DNA from: Virgibacillus proomii
GTDB taxonomy: Bacteria > Bacillota > Bacilli > Bacillales > Amphibacillaceae
Length of the DNA: 64,000 nt
Assembly (NCBI RefSeq): GCF_018916875.1
Contig: NZ_JAHLNO010000019.1
Span: 496,001-560,000, forward strand
Direction of reading: 5' to 3'
The notes beneath the pieces were generated by a model, which searched no databases, was not told the DNA's origin, and saw only the letters and a list, made by a program, of their open reading frames with translations. Below are positions 45,486-56,053 of this stretch, piece by piece (positions within the stretch are counted from its first letter, which is position 1; each line of letters begins with the position of its first letter). Made by a program: the position numbers and the translations under genes.

Positions 45486-46781
45486 ATGGCTGCTGAACCA
45501 AATGAATCCAAAACCCGAAAAATAAAACCTCGTACATTAGCCACCATTCTATCCATTATTCCTGGATTGGGACAAATGTATAATCGACGTTTTTTGAAGG
45601 GCTTTATTTTCTTAATCGTTACTATTGCATTCTTAGTTTCAACTTGGAATTATATTGATATTGGAATTTGGGGGCTTTTCACTCTTGGTACAATACCACG
45701 TGAACATCATTCTATTCAGTTACTCATTCAAGGATTAATATCATTGATTATCCTTGCATTTGGAATAGGGATATACGTTTATAATTTTATGGACGCCCGT
45801 TCTGATGCAATAGCTAGAGAAGTAAATCGCCCTAAACCTACATTATTACAAGGTGTAAAAAGTTTTTACAATAATGGTTTTCCGTATTTTATGATTTTAC
45901 CGGGCTTATCAATGTTATTATTTATTGTCGTAGTCCCATTATTGTTCATGCTTGCTTTGGCCTTTACGGATTATAACCAGTATAATGCGCCACCACGAAA
46001 TTTATTGAACTGGGTAGGTTTTAACAACTTTGTTGATTTAGTTAATATCGGTATTTGGAAAGATACATTTCTAAGTGTTTTTAGCTGGACAATTGTCTGG
46101 ACGGTTGTCGCCACAACATTACAAATTGTTTTGGGGCTATTTTTAGCTTTATTAGTAAATGATCCGCGAATAAGATTTAAACGAGCGATTCGAACGGTAT
46201 TAATCTTGCCTTGGGCAGTTCCAGCGTTTGTTTCCATTTTGATTTTTTCAGCATTGTTTAACCCTACTTTTGGAGCGATTAATCGGGATATATTGAGTCA
46301 CTTTAATTTAATGTTGCCTTGGTTATCTGACCCGTTTTGGACGAAGGTTGCTTTAATTATGATTCAGACATGGTTAGGATTTCCCTTTGTTTTTGCATTA
46401 TTTACTGGTGTGTTACAAAGCGTTCCTCGAGATATGTATGAAGCTGCCGATGTTGATGGAGGTACGCGTTTGCAAAAATTGCGCTATATTACCTTACCGC
46501 ACTTATTGTTTGCAACAGCGCCATTATTAATTATGCAATACGCAGGAAATTTCAATAATTTTAATATCATTTATTTGTTTAATGAGGGTAATCCTGCTGT
46601 CCGTGGACAGAATGCTGGTGGAACCGATATCTTGATCTCTTGGGTTTATAAACTAACTTTTGAATCCAATAATTATAATATGGCCGCTGCAATTACGATA
46701 ATTATGGGATTAATCGTTTCCTTATTTGCCTTTTTCCAATTTAGGAAGACAGCTTCGTTTAAAGAGGAGGGACGTTACTAA
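45486..46781 (+). CDS. mdxF: Maltodextrin ABC permease, MalF type
   Basis: This 431-residue permease uses the ATG at 45486, with AGGAGG 8 bases before it; the TTG at 45462 would include the ribosome site. The N-terminal part has an extra helix pair (LATILSIIPGLGQMYNRR, FLKGFIFLIVT) usual in Firmicute MdxF. The core has six helices, with YNAPPRNLLNWVGFNNF and the EAA loop YEAADVDGGTRLQKLRYITL that contacts the ATPase. The last codon overlaps the next start by one base. Confidence 0.93.
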   Translation: MAAEPNESKTRKIKPRTLATILSIIPGLGQMYNRRFLKGFIFLIVTIAFLVSTWNYIDIGIWGLFTLGTIPREHHSIQLLIQGLISLIILAFGIGIYVYNFMDARSDAIAREVNRPKPTLLQGVKSFYNNGFPYFMILPGLSMLLFIVVVPLLFMLALAFTDYNQYNAPPRNLLNWVGFNNFVDLVNIGIWKDTFLSVFSWTIVWTVVATTLQIVLGLFLALLVNDPRIRFKRAIRTVLILPWAVPAFVSILIFSALFNPTFGAINRDILSHFNLMLPWLSDPFWTKVALIMIQTWLGFPFVFALFTGVLQSVPRDMYEAADVDGGTRLQKLRYITLPHLLFATAPLLIMQYAGNFNNFNIIYLFNEGNPAVRGQNAGGTDILISWVYKLTFESNNYNMAAAITIIMGLIVSLFAFFQFRKTASFKEEGRY

Positions 46782-47629
46782 TGGCTATGTCACGAAAGAA
46801 AAAATCGAAAATCGAAGTAACGTTTATCTATATCTTTTTGTTACTGATGTTTATTGTTATTGCATATCCGTTATTTTGGGCATTTATGATGAGCCTAAAT
46901 CCAGGGTCCAACATGATGGTGACGGAATTAATACCAAAGAACCCAACTTTAGAGCATTATAAGTGGTTATTTACCGATCCAAATAGTGATTATTTAATTT
47001 GGTATAAGAATAGCCTCTTTGTAGCAATCGTCAATTCAATTGGGTCAGTCATTATAACTTCGCTGATTGCATATGCATTTTCTCGCTATAAATTTGTTGG
47101 TAGAAAATATGGTTTGTATATGTTCTTGTTATTGCAAATGTTCCCGGCATTAATGGGAATGGTAGCATTATATATTTTATTAAATACGATTGGTTTAACC
47201 GACTCACTTTATGGTCTAATGTTGATTTATCTCGGTGGTCAAATTCCTTTTAACGCATGGTTAGTAAAAGGATATTTTGATACGATTCCGAGAGAACTTG
47301 ATGAAGCAGCGAAGATAGATGGAGCCGGTCATTTGAAAATATTTTGGACGATCATGTTACCATTAGCAAAACCGATTTTAGCAGTAGTAGCATTGTTTAA
47401 CTTTATGGCGCCATTTATGGATTTTTTATTACCACGAATTGTTTTAACAAGTCCGGAAAAATATACATTAGCACTGGGACTTTACAGTTTTATTAATGAC
47501 CAGTTTTCTACGAACTTCACGAAATTCGCAGCGGGTTCCATCTTAATTGCTGTACCGATCGCTCTTGTATTTTTGTTATTACAGCGCTATTTAATTTCTG
47601 GATTAACTTCCGGTGCTACGAAAGGTTAA
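46781..47629 (+). CDS. mdxG: Maltodextrin ABC permease, MalG type
   Basis: This 282-residue second channel subunit has six helices. Motifs include LIAYAFSRYKFVGRKYGL, MFPALMGMVALYILLNTIGL, and the EAA loop LDEAAKIDGAGHLKIFWTIM. The end, LLLQRYLISGLTSGATKG, is the usual MalG finish. Its start overlaps mdxF (TAATG), a tightly coupled pair. Length and features are normal. Confidence 0.94.
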   Translation: MAMSRKKKSKIEVTFIYIFLLLMFIVIAYPLFWAFMMSLNPGSNMMVTELIPKNPTLEHYKWLFTDPNSDYLIWYKNSLFVAIVNSIGSVIITSLIAYAFSRYKFVGRKYGLYMFLLLQMFPALMGMVALYILLNTIGLTDSLYGLMLIYLGGQIPFNAWLVKGYFDTIPRELDEAAKIDGAGHLKIFWTIMLPLAKPILAVVALFNFMAPFMDFLLPRIVLTSPEKYTLALGLYSFINDQFSTNFTKFAAGSILIAVPIALVFLLLQRYLISGLTSGATKG

Positions 47630-47664
47630 GGCGTTAAAATATTGAACAACAGGAGGGCAATATC

Positions 47665-50013
47665 ATGCTTGAAGACACTAGTTTTGCTATTCATCCTGGT
47701 AAAGAAACCGGAAATGAAGCTATTAAATACGTAGATATTGGAAAGGTAATCGAGTATAAAACAACAGGAGAAAATTATCAGTTTATTAGTGAACATAGCT
47801 ATGTAACGATTAGCTTTTTTAGTGATTCTATTGTTCGTATCGTTATGAATCCATGGACGACACCAGATTTGACTCTTTCACAAACGGTAGTTGCTACTCC
47901 GGAAAAAGTAAAAATAAACGAACATGAAACGAATGAAACAATTATCCTGCAAACAACAAAGATGGAACTTGTTGTAAGAAAACAGCCACTTCGGATTACC
48001 ATTAAGGATGTAGCAGGTCATGTACTCGTAAGTGAATTAGAGCGTGGTATGGCTTATCGGGAAAACGGCGAAGTGATTGTGTTTAAAGATAAAGATGAAC
48101 AAGATCATTTCTATGGATTTGGGGAGAAAAGTGGATTTTTAGATAAACGTGGTGAAAAATATGAAATGTGGAATACTGATGTATATGCGCCGCATAACCC
48201 CGAGACAGATCCATTGTATCAATCGATTCCATATTTTATGACATTGCGTGATGGAAGAGCACATGGAGTATTTTTTGATAACACATTTAAAACGACTTTT
48301 GATCTAAAAAGCTATAAAAATACTTATTCATTTCATGCAGAAGGTGGACAGCTGGACTACTATGTAATGACCGGACCAGAGCCAAAATCTGTGCTGGAGC
48401 AATATACATTTTTAACAGGACGCATGCCGTTACCAGCTAAATGGGCACTAGGGTACCATCAGTCGAGGTATAGCTATGAATCAGAGGAAGAAGTTAGAGC
48501 ATTAGCAAAGAACTTTGTAGAACGCGATATTCCAGTCGATGTCATTCATTTAGATATTCATTATATGGATGAATACCGGGTGTTTACCTTTGATAAAAAT
48601 CGCTTTCCAAATCCGGAACAGCTGATTACAGATTTACGTGAAATGGGAATTCGAATTGTTCCAATTGTAGATCCTGGTGTGAAAAAAGATCCGGAATATC
48701 CGATATACCAAGAAGGTGTGTGGCAAGATAACTTCTGTAAATATATTGAAGGAAATATTTATTATGGAGAGGTTTGGCCGGGTGTAAGTGCCTTCCCTGA
48801 TTTTACAGAGGAACGTATACGCAAGTGGTGGGGAAAACAGCATGCTTACTATACAAACATGGGTGTTGAAGGTATCTGGAATGATATGAATGAGCCGGCT
48901 GTCTTTAATGAAACAAAAACAATGGATACATCGGTAATGCATCGGAATGATGGAAGACCAACAACTCATCGTGAGCTTCATAATGTGTACGGATATTTAA
49001 TGGGAAAGGCTACGTATGAGGGAATGAAAAGTCATCTAAAATGTAAACGTCCATTTTTGCTGACCCGTGCCGGTTATGCAGGTATACAGCGTTATGCAGC
49101 TGTGTGGACTGGCGATAATCGTAGCTTTTGGGAGCATCTGCAGATGAGTTTGCCAATGGTCATGAATTTGGGTTTATCTGGTATCGCATTTACGGGCCCT
49201 GATGTTGGGGGTTTTGCTCATGATACAAATCCGGAACTTCTGGTACGCTGGATGCAAATCGGTGCATTTACACCATATTTTCGTAACCACTCTGCAATCG
49301 GAACACGTTATCAGGAGCCATGGATGTTTGGTGAAAAATATGAATCCATTCTAAAGAAATATATTCAAATGCGTTACGAATGGATGCCGCAATTATATTT
49401 ACTGTTTTATCAAGCAAGCGGGCAAGGGCTTCCGGTTATGCGACCATTATTGTTGGAGTATCCAGATGATCAAAAAACGTATCATTTAAATGATCAAGTA
49501 ATGATTGGTGATAACGTCATCGTAGCACCTATTCTAGCGCCATCCGTAACGGATCGTGTCGTTTATTTCCCAGAGGGAAGTTGGGTCGATTTTGTTACGG
49601 AACGAGAGTATGAAGGTAATCAAGTGCATATTGTTCATGCTGAGCTTGATGAACTTCCAATTTTCGTTCGAAAAGGGACGGCGATCATGCAAGGGCAATA
49701 TGTTTCTAATACAGAAAAGCAAGGAAAAGATCTTTGGATGTATGTCTATGCCAGTCAATTGAATGAAGAATATCGTTTTACTTTTTATGATGATGATGGA
49801 GAAACATTTAGCTACGAGGATGGTGAATACTTGAAGCTAGACGTGCAGATTACATCATCAGCTAAAAAAGTTGAAATTGATATCATAGATAAAGAAGGCA
49901 CATATCAGCCGAAATATAATGAAATAAAAGTAAAAGTAATTGGTCTAAGCGATGAACAAAATGTTATAATAAACGGTGTGGAGCGTACGAATCATTCTAG
50001 TTTAACGATTTAA
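47665..50013 (+). CDS. GH31 alpha-glucosidase
   Basis: This 782-residue cytosolic enzyme releases glucose from the non-reducing ends of imported maltodextrins. The N-terminal beta domain is followed by the barrel with LGYHQSRYSYESEEEV, VIHLDIHYMDEYRVF and the nucleophile Asp in GIWNDMNEPAVF. The acid/base Asp is in AAVWTGDNRSFWEHL, and GGFAHDTNPELLVRWMQ follows. The length is normal for GH31. AGGAGGG lies before the ATG. As the operon also contains a GH13 partner on the other strand, the two enzymes probably split the work: internal or cyclic bonds against chain ends. Alpha-xylosidase activity is an unlikely alternative in this context. Confidence 0.93.
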   Translation: MLEDTSFAIHPGKETGNEAIKYVDIGKVIEYKTTGENYQFISEHSYVTISFFSDSIVRIVMNPWTTPDLTLSQTVVATPEKVKINEHETNETIILQTTKMELVVRKQPLRITIKDVAGHVLVSELERGMAYRENGEVIVFKDKDEQDHFYGFGEKSGFLDKRGEKYEMWNTDVYAPHNPETDPLYQSIPYFMTLRDGRAHGVFFDNTFKTTFDLKSYKNTYSFHAEGGQLDYYVMTGPEPKSVLEQYTFLTGRMPLPAKWALGYHQSRYSYESEEEVRALAKNFVERDIPVDVIHLDIHYMDEYRVFTFDKNRFPNPEQLITDLREMGIRIVPIVDPGVKKDPEYPIYQEGVWQDNFCKYIEGNIYYGEVWPGVSAFPDFTEERIRKWWGKQHAYYTNMGVEGIWNDMNEPAVFNETKTMDTSVMHRNDGRPTTHRELHNVYGYLMGKATYEGMKSHLKCKRPFLLTRAGYAGIQRYAAVWTGDNRSFWEHLQMSLPMVMNLGLSGIAFTGPDVGGFAHDTNPELLVRWMQIGAFTPYFRNHSAIGTRYQEPWMFGEKYESILKKYIQMRYEWMPQLYLLFYQASGQGLPVMRPLLLEYPDDQKTYHLNDQVMIGDNVIVAPILAPSVTDRVVYFPEGSWVDFVTEREYEGNQVHIVHAELDELPIFVRKGTAIMQGQYVSNTEKQGKDLWMYVYASQLNEEYRFTFYDDDGETFSYEDGEYLKLDVQITSSAKKVEIDIIDKEGTYQPKYNEIKVKVIGLSDEQNVIINGVERTNHSSLTI

Positions 50014-50043
50014 GATTACGTCGAGTAGAGGGTGAGATGGATA

Positions 50044-51060
50044 ATGGTAACAATTAAAGATGTAGCAAAGGCGACAGGTGTTTCACCTTCTACTGTTTCC
50101 AGAGTGATTGCAGATAATCCGCGCATTAGTGCCGAAACGAAAAAGAAGGTAAGAAAAGCAATGAAAGAATTAGGGTATCATCCTAATATCAATGCGAGGA
50201 ACCTGGTTGCCAAATATACGAAAGCAATTGGGGTAGTCATGCCTTCTTCTGCCGATAAATCATTACAAAACCCATTTTTTCCCGAAGTATTGCGTGGTAT
50301 CGGCTCTATTACCCATAAAATGCAATATTCCATGACTTTATCTAGTGGAGAAACAGAGGACGAGATTTTTGCCGAAGTGGAACGAATGGTTTACGGCAGT
50401 TATGTAGACGGCATTATTTTATTATATTCGCGAGTGAATGATCGAATCACAAACTTTTTGCGAGAAAAGGGCTTCCCATTTGTTATGGTAGGGAAACCTT
50501 CAGAATATATTAATGAAATAACGCATGTTGACAATGATAACTTCAGTGCTGGAAAAGAAATTACAACGTATTTAATTCAAGAAGGTCATAAGCGGATTGC
50601 CTTTATTGGTGGTTCAAGAGATTTAGTGGTGACAATGGATCGAGAAAATGGCTATGAAGCAGCTTTAAAAGAAGCAGGTTTTCCTATTTCAAGCTCGTAT
50701 AGTATTCATGCTGAATTCCTCGAATCTGGGGGAAGAAAAGCAGTAGAAGAATTGTTAAAGCTGAAGCAACCACCTACTGGAATTGTGGTTAGCGATGATT
50801 TAATGAGTTTAGGTGTGCTAAGTACACTTGAAGAGTTGGGCTTTCATGTTCCAGAAGATGTTTCATTGGTAAGCTTTAACAATGTTTACTTATCAGAAAT
50901 TACGAACCCCGCTTTAACTACAGTCGATATTCAAATTTATCAACTCGGTGCTCAATCAGCAAAAGCGTTAATTGAAAAAACACAATCTAAAGCTGAACCG
51001 GCTAAACGAATCATTATTCCATACAAAATCGTGTATAGAGAGTCGGTTGCAAAAAGCTAA
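50044..51060 (+). CDS. malR: LacI-family maltose regulator
   Basis: This 338-residue repressor starts at the ATG at 50044, which has GAGGGTGAG 7 bases upstream; the GTG at 50032 overlaps that site. The N-terminal helix-turn-helix is TIKDVAKATGVSPSTVSRVI, with the hinge NARNLVAKYTKAIGVVMP. The sugar-binding domain is of periplasmic-binding type (YVDGIILLYS, HKRIAFIGGSRDL, PTGIVVSDDLMSLGVL). As the last gene of the maltodextrin operon it most likely senses maltose or maltodextrin and controls the sites at 43846 and 44033. A strong terminator follows directly. Confidence 0.93.
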   Translation: MVTIKDVAKATGVSPSTVSRVIADNPRISAETKKKVRKAMKELGYHPNINARNLVAKYTKAIGVVMPSSADKSLQNPFFPEVLRGIGSITHKMQYSMTLSSGETEDEIFAEVERMVYGSYVDGIILLYSRVNDRITNFLREKGFPFVMVGKPSEYINEITHVDNDNFSAGKEITTYLIQEGHKRIAFIGGSRDLVVTMDRENGYEAALKEAGFPISSSYSIHAEFLESGGRKAVEELLKLKQPPTGIVVSDDLMSLGVLSTLEELGFHVPEDVSLVSFNNVYLSEITNPALTTVDIQIYQLGAQSAKALIEKTQSKAEPAKRIIIPYKIVYRESVAKS

Positions 51061-51108
51061 GAAGAACTAAAAAGTGGTGAAAAAACCCCACTTTTTAGTT
51101 CTTTTTTT
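51061..51108 (+). terminator. Terminator of the maltodextrin operon
   Basis: GAACTAAAAAGTGG pairs with CCACTTTTTAGTTC, followed by TTTTTTT. The stretch from here to 51500 has no recognisable gene; a few GC-richer bits (GGGGCCCAACGTCGGCATAC) may be IS debris. Confidence 0.88.
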
Positions 51109-51508
51109 GTTGCTTAGGAAATTTATCTTTTTTTCATTGGAGATAATTGTTTAAAAAGTAACTTCGTCGTCTAGCCCAAGCGCTCGTTCTGTTAGCAAAC
51201 TTCGAGCTTCTTCCTATCTACAATAAGTCAAGGGGCCCAACGTCGGCATACTCCTGTTGCAGGGTCATGTTTCCTTTATTCCGGATGTAAAAAGCCGTAT
51301 TTTTCTCATTTCAAAAATGCGTGTATGATGTTGAAATAAGCAAGTATTCTAAAGCATGGCATTGCCTATACTAGATCTTCCAGTGTGTCGAAGTCCCGAA
51401 CGGTAGTTCCGATTATGAGGGCATTATGAAATAAATAACGGAGAGTTTCTCGTAACAAGCATGGAGTCATTCGAGCTTTTATATCGTTATTTTTACACAG
51501 AATTCTTG

Positions 51509-51602
51509 TACTATAGGAAAGCATAAAACTTTAGGCTTTATAGTATAAGAAAAACTATAGCTTTCTCCATAAAGACTTGGCGACAAGCCAAGTTTTTCTA
51601 AT
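51509..51602 (+). repeat. Dispersed double-hairpin repeat family B, copy 3
   Basis: Matches the copies at 19321 and 21589 but differs in pairs: AAGCATAAAACTTTAGGCTTTATAG shows stem changes, and a few extra bases (CTCCAT) lie in the second loop. The GACTTGGCGACAAGCCAAG core is unchanged. Confidence 0.82.
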
Positions 51603-51790
51603 CTTAGGAGAGGGCGATTTTAAACCCTATATTTAGAGCAAAAACTTTATAAAAAGAGTGACAACAAACTCCTTATTTGTTAAAATATTTAATAAATATG
51701 GAATAGTGTTTATTTTTAACTAAATAGATGCTATGGATTAACTGTTAAATCTAATTGACTCTTCTTAACCAGTTGAGCAAAGCTTAGATT

Positions 51791-51843
51791 AAAACCAGTT
51801 ATATTGACGGGAGATATTGCTGTCTATATAACTGGTTTTATTA
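51791..51843 (+). terminator. Terminator-like hairpin before hyuA
   Basis: AAACCAGTTATAT pairs with ATATAACTGGTTT, followed by TATTATTT. Being 80 bases before the hyuA start, it could end read-through transcription or act as an attenuator; no leader peptide or riboswitch was recognised. Confidence 0.6.
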
Positions 51844-51920
51844 TTTAAAGAAGGAGAACAGTTAGAAAACAAGATAGAGCTAAGAAACTTTTCAAATTAT
51901 TAAGTATTGGGGGATAAGCA

Positions 51921-54008
51921 ATGTCTAAATTAAGGGTAGCTGTTGATGTCGGCGGTACGTTTACAGACGTATTTGTATTTGATGAAATAAGTAAGAAGAT
52001 CTATGTGGAGAAAACGTCTTCCACTCCTGCAAACCCTGAAATTGGTGTAATAGAAGGGTTGGAAAAGGCTAACATACCATGTGAAGAGATCATGGTTTTC
52101 TCACACGGCACTACTGCAGGTACCAATGCTTTAATTGAACGAAAACTTCCTAATACGGCACTAATTACAACGAAGGGGTTTCGTGATGCAATAGAAATCC
52201 GCAGGGGTACAAAATTAGATTTATGGGATGCATATAAAGATGTTGCCGAACCATATATCAAAAGAAGAGATCGTTTTGAAGTTACAGAAAGAACCGATTA
52301 CTCTGGTCATATCCTTGTTGGGGTAAATGAGCAGGAAGTAAAAGAATTGGCACATAAGCTAAAAAGGAGAGGGGTAGAAGCAATTGCTATTTGCTTCTTA
52401 AATGCTTATATCAATGGAGAAAATGAGCGAATAACAAGAAATATATTGAAAGCATATTTACCAGATGTCTTTATCACTATTTCAAGTGATATTCTTCCTG
52501 AAATTTTTGAACATGAGCGAATGAGTACCACGATGATTAATGCAGTTCTCGGTCCAAAAATAAGTAACTATATTAAAACGCTCGAAAATAAATTAGAAGC
52601 TAAGGGCTATAAAGGAGAAATTTTAGTCATGCATTCCGGCGGAGGTGTTATGACGTCAGAAAATGTACAACGATATGCAGGAAGACTTGCAAGCTCAGGG
52701 ATTGCAGCTGGTGCGATAGCTAGTAAATATATTGCGAATCTATGCGGGTTTAAGAATGCAATTGGGCTAGATATGGGCGGAACAAGTACGGATATTTCTT
52801 TAGTGTATGATGGAAAATTAAAAATGACAAAGGATTGGTATATCGAATATGGATATCCAATAGGTTTTCCTAGTATTGAGATTTTGACGATTGGCGCTGG
52901 AGGGGGGAGCTTAGCTTGGATTGATGCAGGTGGATCACTTAGGAATGGACCTGAAAGTGCGGGTTCAGATCCGGGACCTGCTAGTTATGATAAAGGAGGG
53001 ACGCAACCTACAAACACGGATGCAAATTTGATCTTAGGAAGACTTAGCCCTTCACTTTTAGATGGTCAAATGCAATTAAAAAAGGAACATGCGCTTCAAT
53101 CGCTACAACCAATATGCGAAACATTCGGTTATACTCATTTTGAAGCTGCAGACGCAATATTAAAAGTGGCAAATGCTAATATGAGTGACGCCCTTCGTCT
53201 TATTTCTGTTAGAAAAGGCTATGACCCAAGAGATTTTGTATTAGTTGCGTTTGGCGGAGCTGGAGGGTTACATAGTGCTTATTTGGCAAAAGAGCTGCAT
53301 ATTCCTCATGTTATTATACCGGCTTATCCGGGTGTGGCAGCTGCTTTTGGCTGTTTACTTGTTGATTATCGTCATGACTTAACACAAACCTATGTAGCGG
53401 ATATAAAAGACGTAGATAAAGATGATTTAAATAAAGCATTTGCTAAATTAGAAGAAAAGGCAATAAAGCTATTGGAAAAAGAAAAGGTTTCTCCACAAAA
53501 TATGCAATTAATTCGGTATTTGGAAATGCGTTATGCAGGACAGTGGAGATCGCTTGCTATCATTGTTAACCGCCCAATCGTTTCTTTAAACAGTGCTTTA
53601 GACAAGTTTCATCAAGAACATGAACGGGCGTTTGCCTTTTCCAATCCTGATCAAAAGGTGGAAATTTATGGATTACGGGTTGAGGCCATTGGAACAGTAC
53701 CTAAACCTGAACTGGCTAGAGAGAAGCCTTCCGGAAGTTTACAAGCTGCATTAAAAGGATATCGAGAGGTTTATTTTGCTGAAAAAGACGGTCTGGTACG
53801 TACACCAATTTATAATCGGCCGTGTCTTCCAGTGGATAGTTTGATACATGGACCTGCAATTGTAGAACAGCTAGATTCAACGGTTATTATTCCTCCAGAG
53901 TTTACTGCTACAGTTGATGAATATAAAAATATAATTATTCATGTAAATATAGGGGGTGCTGATGATGGAAGCAATGCAAAACAATTCATTAGATCCAGTA
54001 ACATTTGA
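51921..54008 (+). CDS. hyuA: Hydantoinase/oxoprolinase subunit A
   Basis: This 695-residue ATP-dependent amidohydrolase subunit has RVAVDVGGTFTDVFVFDE at the N-terminus and NAIGLDMGGTSTDISLVYDG in the middle (both actin-fold ATP sites). VFSHGTTAGTNALIERK follows the first, and GAGGGSLAWIDAGGSL, then FGGAGGLHSAYLAKEL, follow the second. It phosphorylates the substrate ring so that HyuB can hydrolyse it; hydantoins, N-methylhydantoin, 5-oxoproline and caprolactam are known substrates in the family. Sequence alone cannot choose among these. GGGGGA lies before the ATG. It overlaps hyuB. Confidence 0.92.
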   Translation: MSKLRVAVDVGGTFTDVFVFDEISKKIYVEKTSSTPANPEIGVIEGLEKANIPCEEIMVFSHGTTAGTNALIERKLPNTALITTKGFRDAIEIRRGTKLDLWDAYKDVAEPYIKRRDRFEVTERTDYSGHILVGVNEQEVKELAHKLKRRGVEAIAICFLNAYINGENERITRNILKAYLPDVFITISSDILPEIFEHERMSTTMINAVLGPKISNYIKTLENKLEAKGYKGEILVMHSGGGVMTSENVQRYAGRLASSGIAAGAIASKYIANLCGFKNAIGLDMGGTSTDISLVYDGKLKMTKDWYIEYGYPIGFPSIEILTIGAGGGSLAWIDAGGSLRNGPESAGSDPGPASYDKGGTQPTNTDANLILGRLSPSLLDGQMQLKKEHALQSLQPICETFGYTHFEAADAILKVANANMSDALRLISVRKGYDPRDFVLVAFGGAGGLHSAYLAKELHIPHVIIPAYPGVAAAFGCLLVDYRHDLTQTYVADIKDVDKDDLNKAFAKLEEKAIKLLEKEKVSPQNMQLIRYLEMRYAGQWRSLAIIVNRPIVSLNSALDKFHQEHERAFAFSNPDQKVEIYGLRVEAIGTVPKPELAREKPSGSLQAALKGYREVYFAEKDGLVRTPIYNRPCLPVDSLIHGPAIVEQLDSTVIIPPEFTATVDEYKNIIIHVNIGGADDGSNAKQFIRSSNI

Positions 54009-55926
54009 AGTACTAAAAAATAGTTTTATTAACTTAGTTGATCAAATGTCGGAGCAAATACTACGAACCTGTTATTCATTTGTTATATATAATCGGGATT
54101 TTAGTTCAGCATTATGTGATGCTAATGGTAACATTGTAATGCAAGGTACACAGGATATTGCTGTTCATGTAGGAACTTTACACCTAACTGCAAAAGCAAT
54201 TATTAAAGACTTTCAAGAAGATATTCATCCTGGTGATGTGTTTCTTATTAATGATCCTTATCGTGGTGGTACCCATTTTAGTGATGTAAGAGTGATAAGA
54301 CCAGTATTTTATCAGCAAACATTAATTGCATTTATCCAGTCAAATGGTCACTGGGCTGATGTCGGTGGAAGTATGCCTGGTTCATTTGATGTCAGCTCAA
54401 AAGATCATTATGGAGAAGGAGTCCGGATACCGCCAGTTCGCATCTGGAGTAAAGGTAGATATTTGAAAGATGTTGCTAATCTTATTGTGTCCAATATGCG
54501 TGTTCCAGAGGAACGTCTCGGAGATTTACGTTCACAGGTAGAAGCAACAAAAGTAGCGGAAACAGAGCTTCTTAGATTAGTGGATAAATATACGATTGAT
54601 ACAGTACTAGTGGCATTTTCTGAAGTACAGAATTATGTAGAACGATTAACTCGGGAAAAATTAAAGGAACTACCTAACGGAACTTGGGAAACGGTTGATT
54701 ATATAGATATGGACCCGGATTTGGGAGACGGTATGATTCCAATTAAAGTTAAATTATCTATAAAGGAAGACAACATATTTTATAATTTAGAAGGGACTCA
54801 CCCAGCTATAGGTTGTTTCCTAAACGCTTCATATGGTTCGTCGCTGTCAGGATTGTATGCTGGAACAAAAACGTTTTTTCCTGATATACCGCTAAATTCT
54901 GGGTTCTATCGTGTTATTGAGGCAAACTTACCAGAAGGATCGGTTGTAAATGCACGATGGCCGGTAGCTGTATCTGGTTTTTGTTCAGGACCATATGAAA
55001 AAATTATAAATGCATGTTTTGAGTTGTGGTCACATATTATGCCTGAAAAAGCACTGGCATGTTCATTTAATTTAGAGTATTTATTAATTGGAGGATGGGA
55101 TGCTAGGGAGGGCTATAATCGATTTTTTATGTGGTATGACTGGATGGCCGGTGGACATGGCGGGCGTATCAGTAAAGATGGCGCTAATGCAATGTCTCCG
55201 GTATTTGGAGCAGGGTTAAGTGTCCAACCTTGTGAAGGTCAAGAACGATTAACTCCTGTTGTCACTTCCTATCATGAAATTATGATTGATTCCGGAGGAC
55301 CAGGTGAATACCGTGGAGGATGTGGAGCTAAGAAAGGTGGAACGTTAACTGCTATTCAAGATGCAGTTATGTCTGTATGCTGTGATCGTTCAAGGTCTGT
55401 TACGTGGGGACTCTTTGGCGGGTTGCCTTCAAACCCACATGGAAATTGGTTAAATCCTGAAACGGAAACAGAAGAATTCTTAGGAGCTTTCTTTTCAAAT
55501 GTCGCATTGAAAGAAGGAGACAGTTTTACCAGGCCTTCTGCTGGAGGGGGTGGTCTTGGCGATCCACTAAAACGCAATCCGCAACATGTATTGGAAGATG
55601 TAATAGACGGATATGTTTCTGTCCAACGTGCTATAAAAGATTATGGCGTGGTTATCAAGGCAATTGATCCTGACATTGATCAATATGAAATTTTGCATGA
55701 AGAGACGACTCAGATGCGAACCTATATAAGATGCAATAGGAAAAATTGGCTAACAGAAAATCCACAAATTGTAGTTAAAAAATATAAAAACGGCGAGATT
55801 GATAAGTTGGACTTAATCCGTCGATATGGGGTAATTATTGACTTTTCAACAGATACGGTATTGGAAAAATCAACTCAACAGTTTCGTAATATGCTTAACA
55901 ACCGTTCAGCAGCATATTGGGAATAA
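53962..55926 (+). CDS. hyuB: Hydantoinase/oxoprolinase subunit B
   Basis: This subunit of about 655 residues starts at ATG 53962 or 53965 (AGGGGGTG upstream), inside the end of hyuA, so the two are coupled. PVTFEVLKNSFINLVDQMSE begins the protein. Typical blocks are ILRTCYSFVIYNRDFSSAL, VFLINDPYRGGTHFSDV, SGGPGEYRGGCGAKKGG and the end motif PSAGGGGLGDPLKRNP. HyuB carries the hydrolytic site of the A2B2-type complex. No transporter or racemase is adjacent. A convergent M19 dipeptidase follows, which suggests use of cyclic or small peptide-like amides. Confidence 0.92.
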   Translation: MMEAMQNNSLDPVTFEVLKNSFINLVDQMSEQILRTCYSFVIYNRDFSSALCDANGNIVMQGTQDIAVHVGTLHLTAKAIIKDFQEDIHPGDVFLINDPYRGGTHFSDVRVIRPVFYQQTLIAFIQSNGHWADVGGSMPGSFDVSSKDHYGEGVRIPPVRIWSKGRYLKDVANLIVSNMRVPEERLGDLRSQVEATKVAETELLRLVDKYTIDTVLVAFSEVQNYVERLTREKLKELPNGTWETVDYIDMDPDLGDGMIPIKVKLSIKEDNIFYNLEGTHPAIGCFLNASYGSSLSGLYAGTKTFFPDIPLNSGFYRVIEANLPEGSVVNARWPVAVSGFCSGPYEKIINACFELWSHIMPEKALACSFNLEYLLIGGWDAREGYNRFFMWYDWMAGGHGGRISKDGANAMSPVFGAGLSVQPCEGQERLTPVVTSYHEIMIDSGGPGEYRGGCGAKKGGTLTAIQDAVMSVCCDRSRSVTWGLFGGLPSNPHGNWLNPETETEEFLGAFFSNVALKEGDSFTRPSAGGGGLGDPLKRNPQHVLEDVIDGYVSVQRAIKDYGVVIKAIDPDIDQYEILHEETTQMRTYIRCNRKNWLTENPQIVVKKYKNGEIDKLDLIRRYGVIIDFSTDTVLEKSTQQFRNMLNNRSAAYWE

Positions 55927-56021
55927 ATATAGTATTTTGGAATGATGAAAATCAAGATAAGTAAACTATAGGTAATCCTAAAACTACAAAAAATGACTCA
56001 TTCCTTCATGATTACAAATAA

Positions 56022-56053
56022 TCCCATATCATCTTACACATGATATGGGATAA
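56022..56053. terminator. Hairpin between the convergent hyuB and dipeptidase genes
   Basis: TCCCATATCAT pairs with ATGATATGGGA over a 7-base loop. No strong T-run, but it lies between convergent genes and could act for both. Nothing else is visible in 55927-56284. Confidence 0.55.
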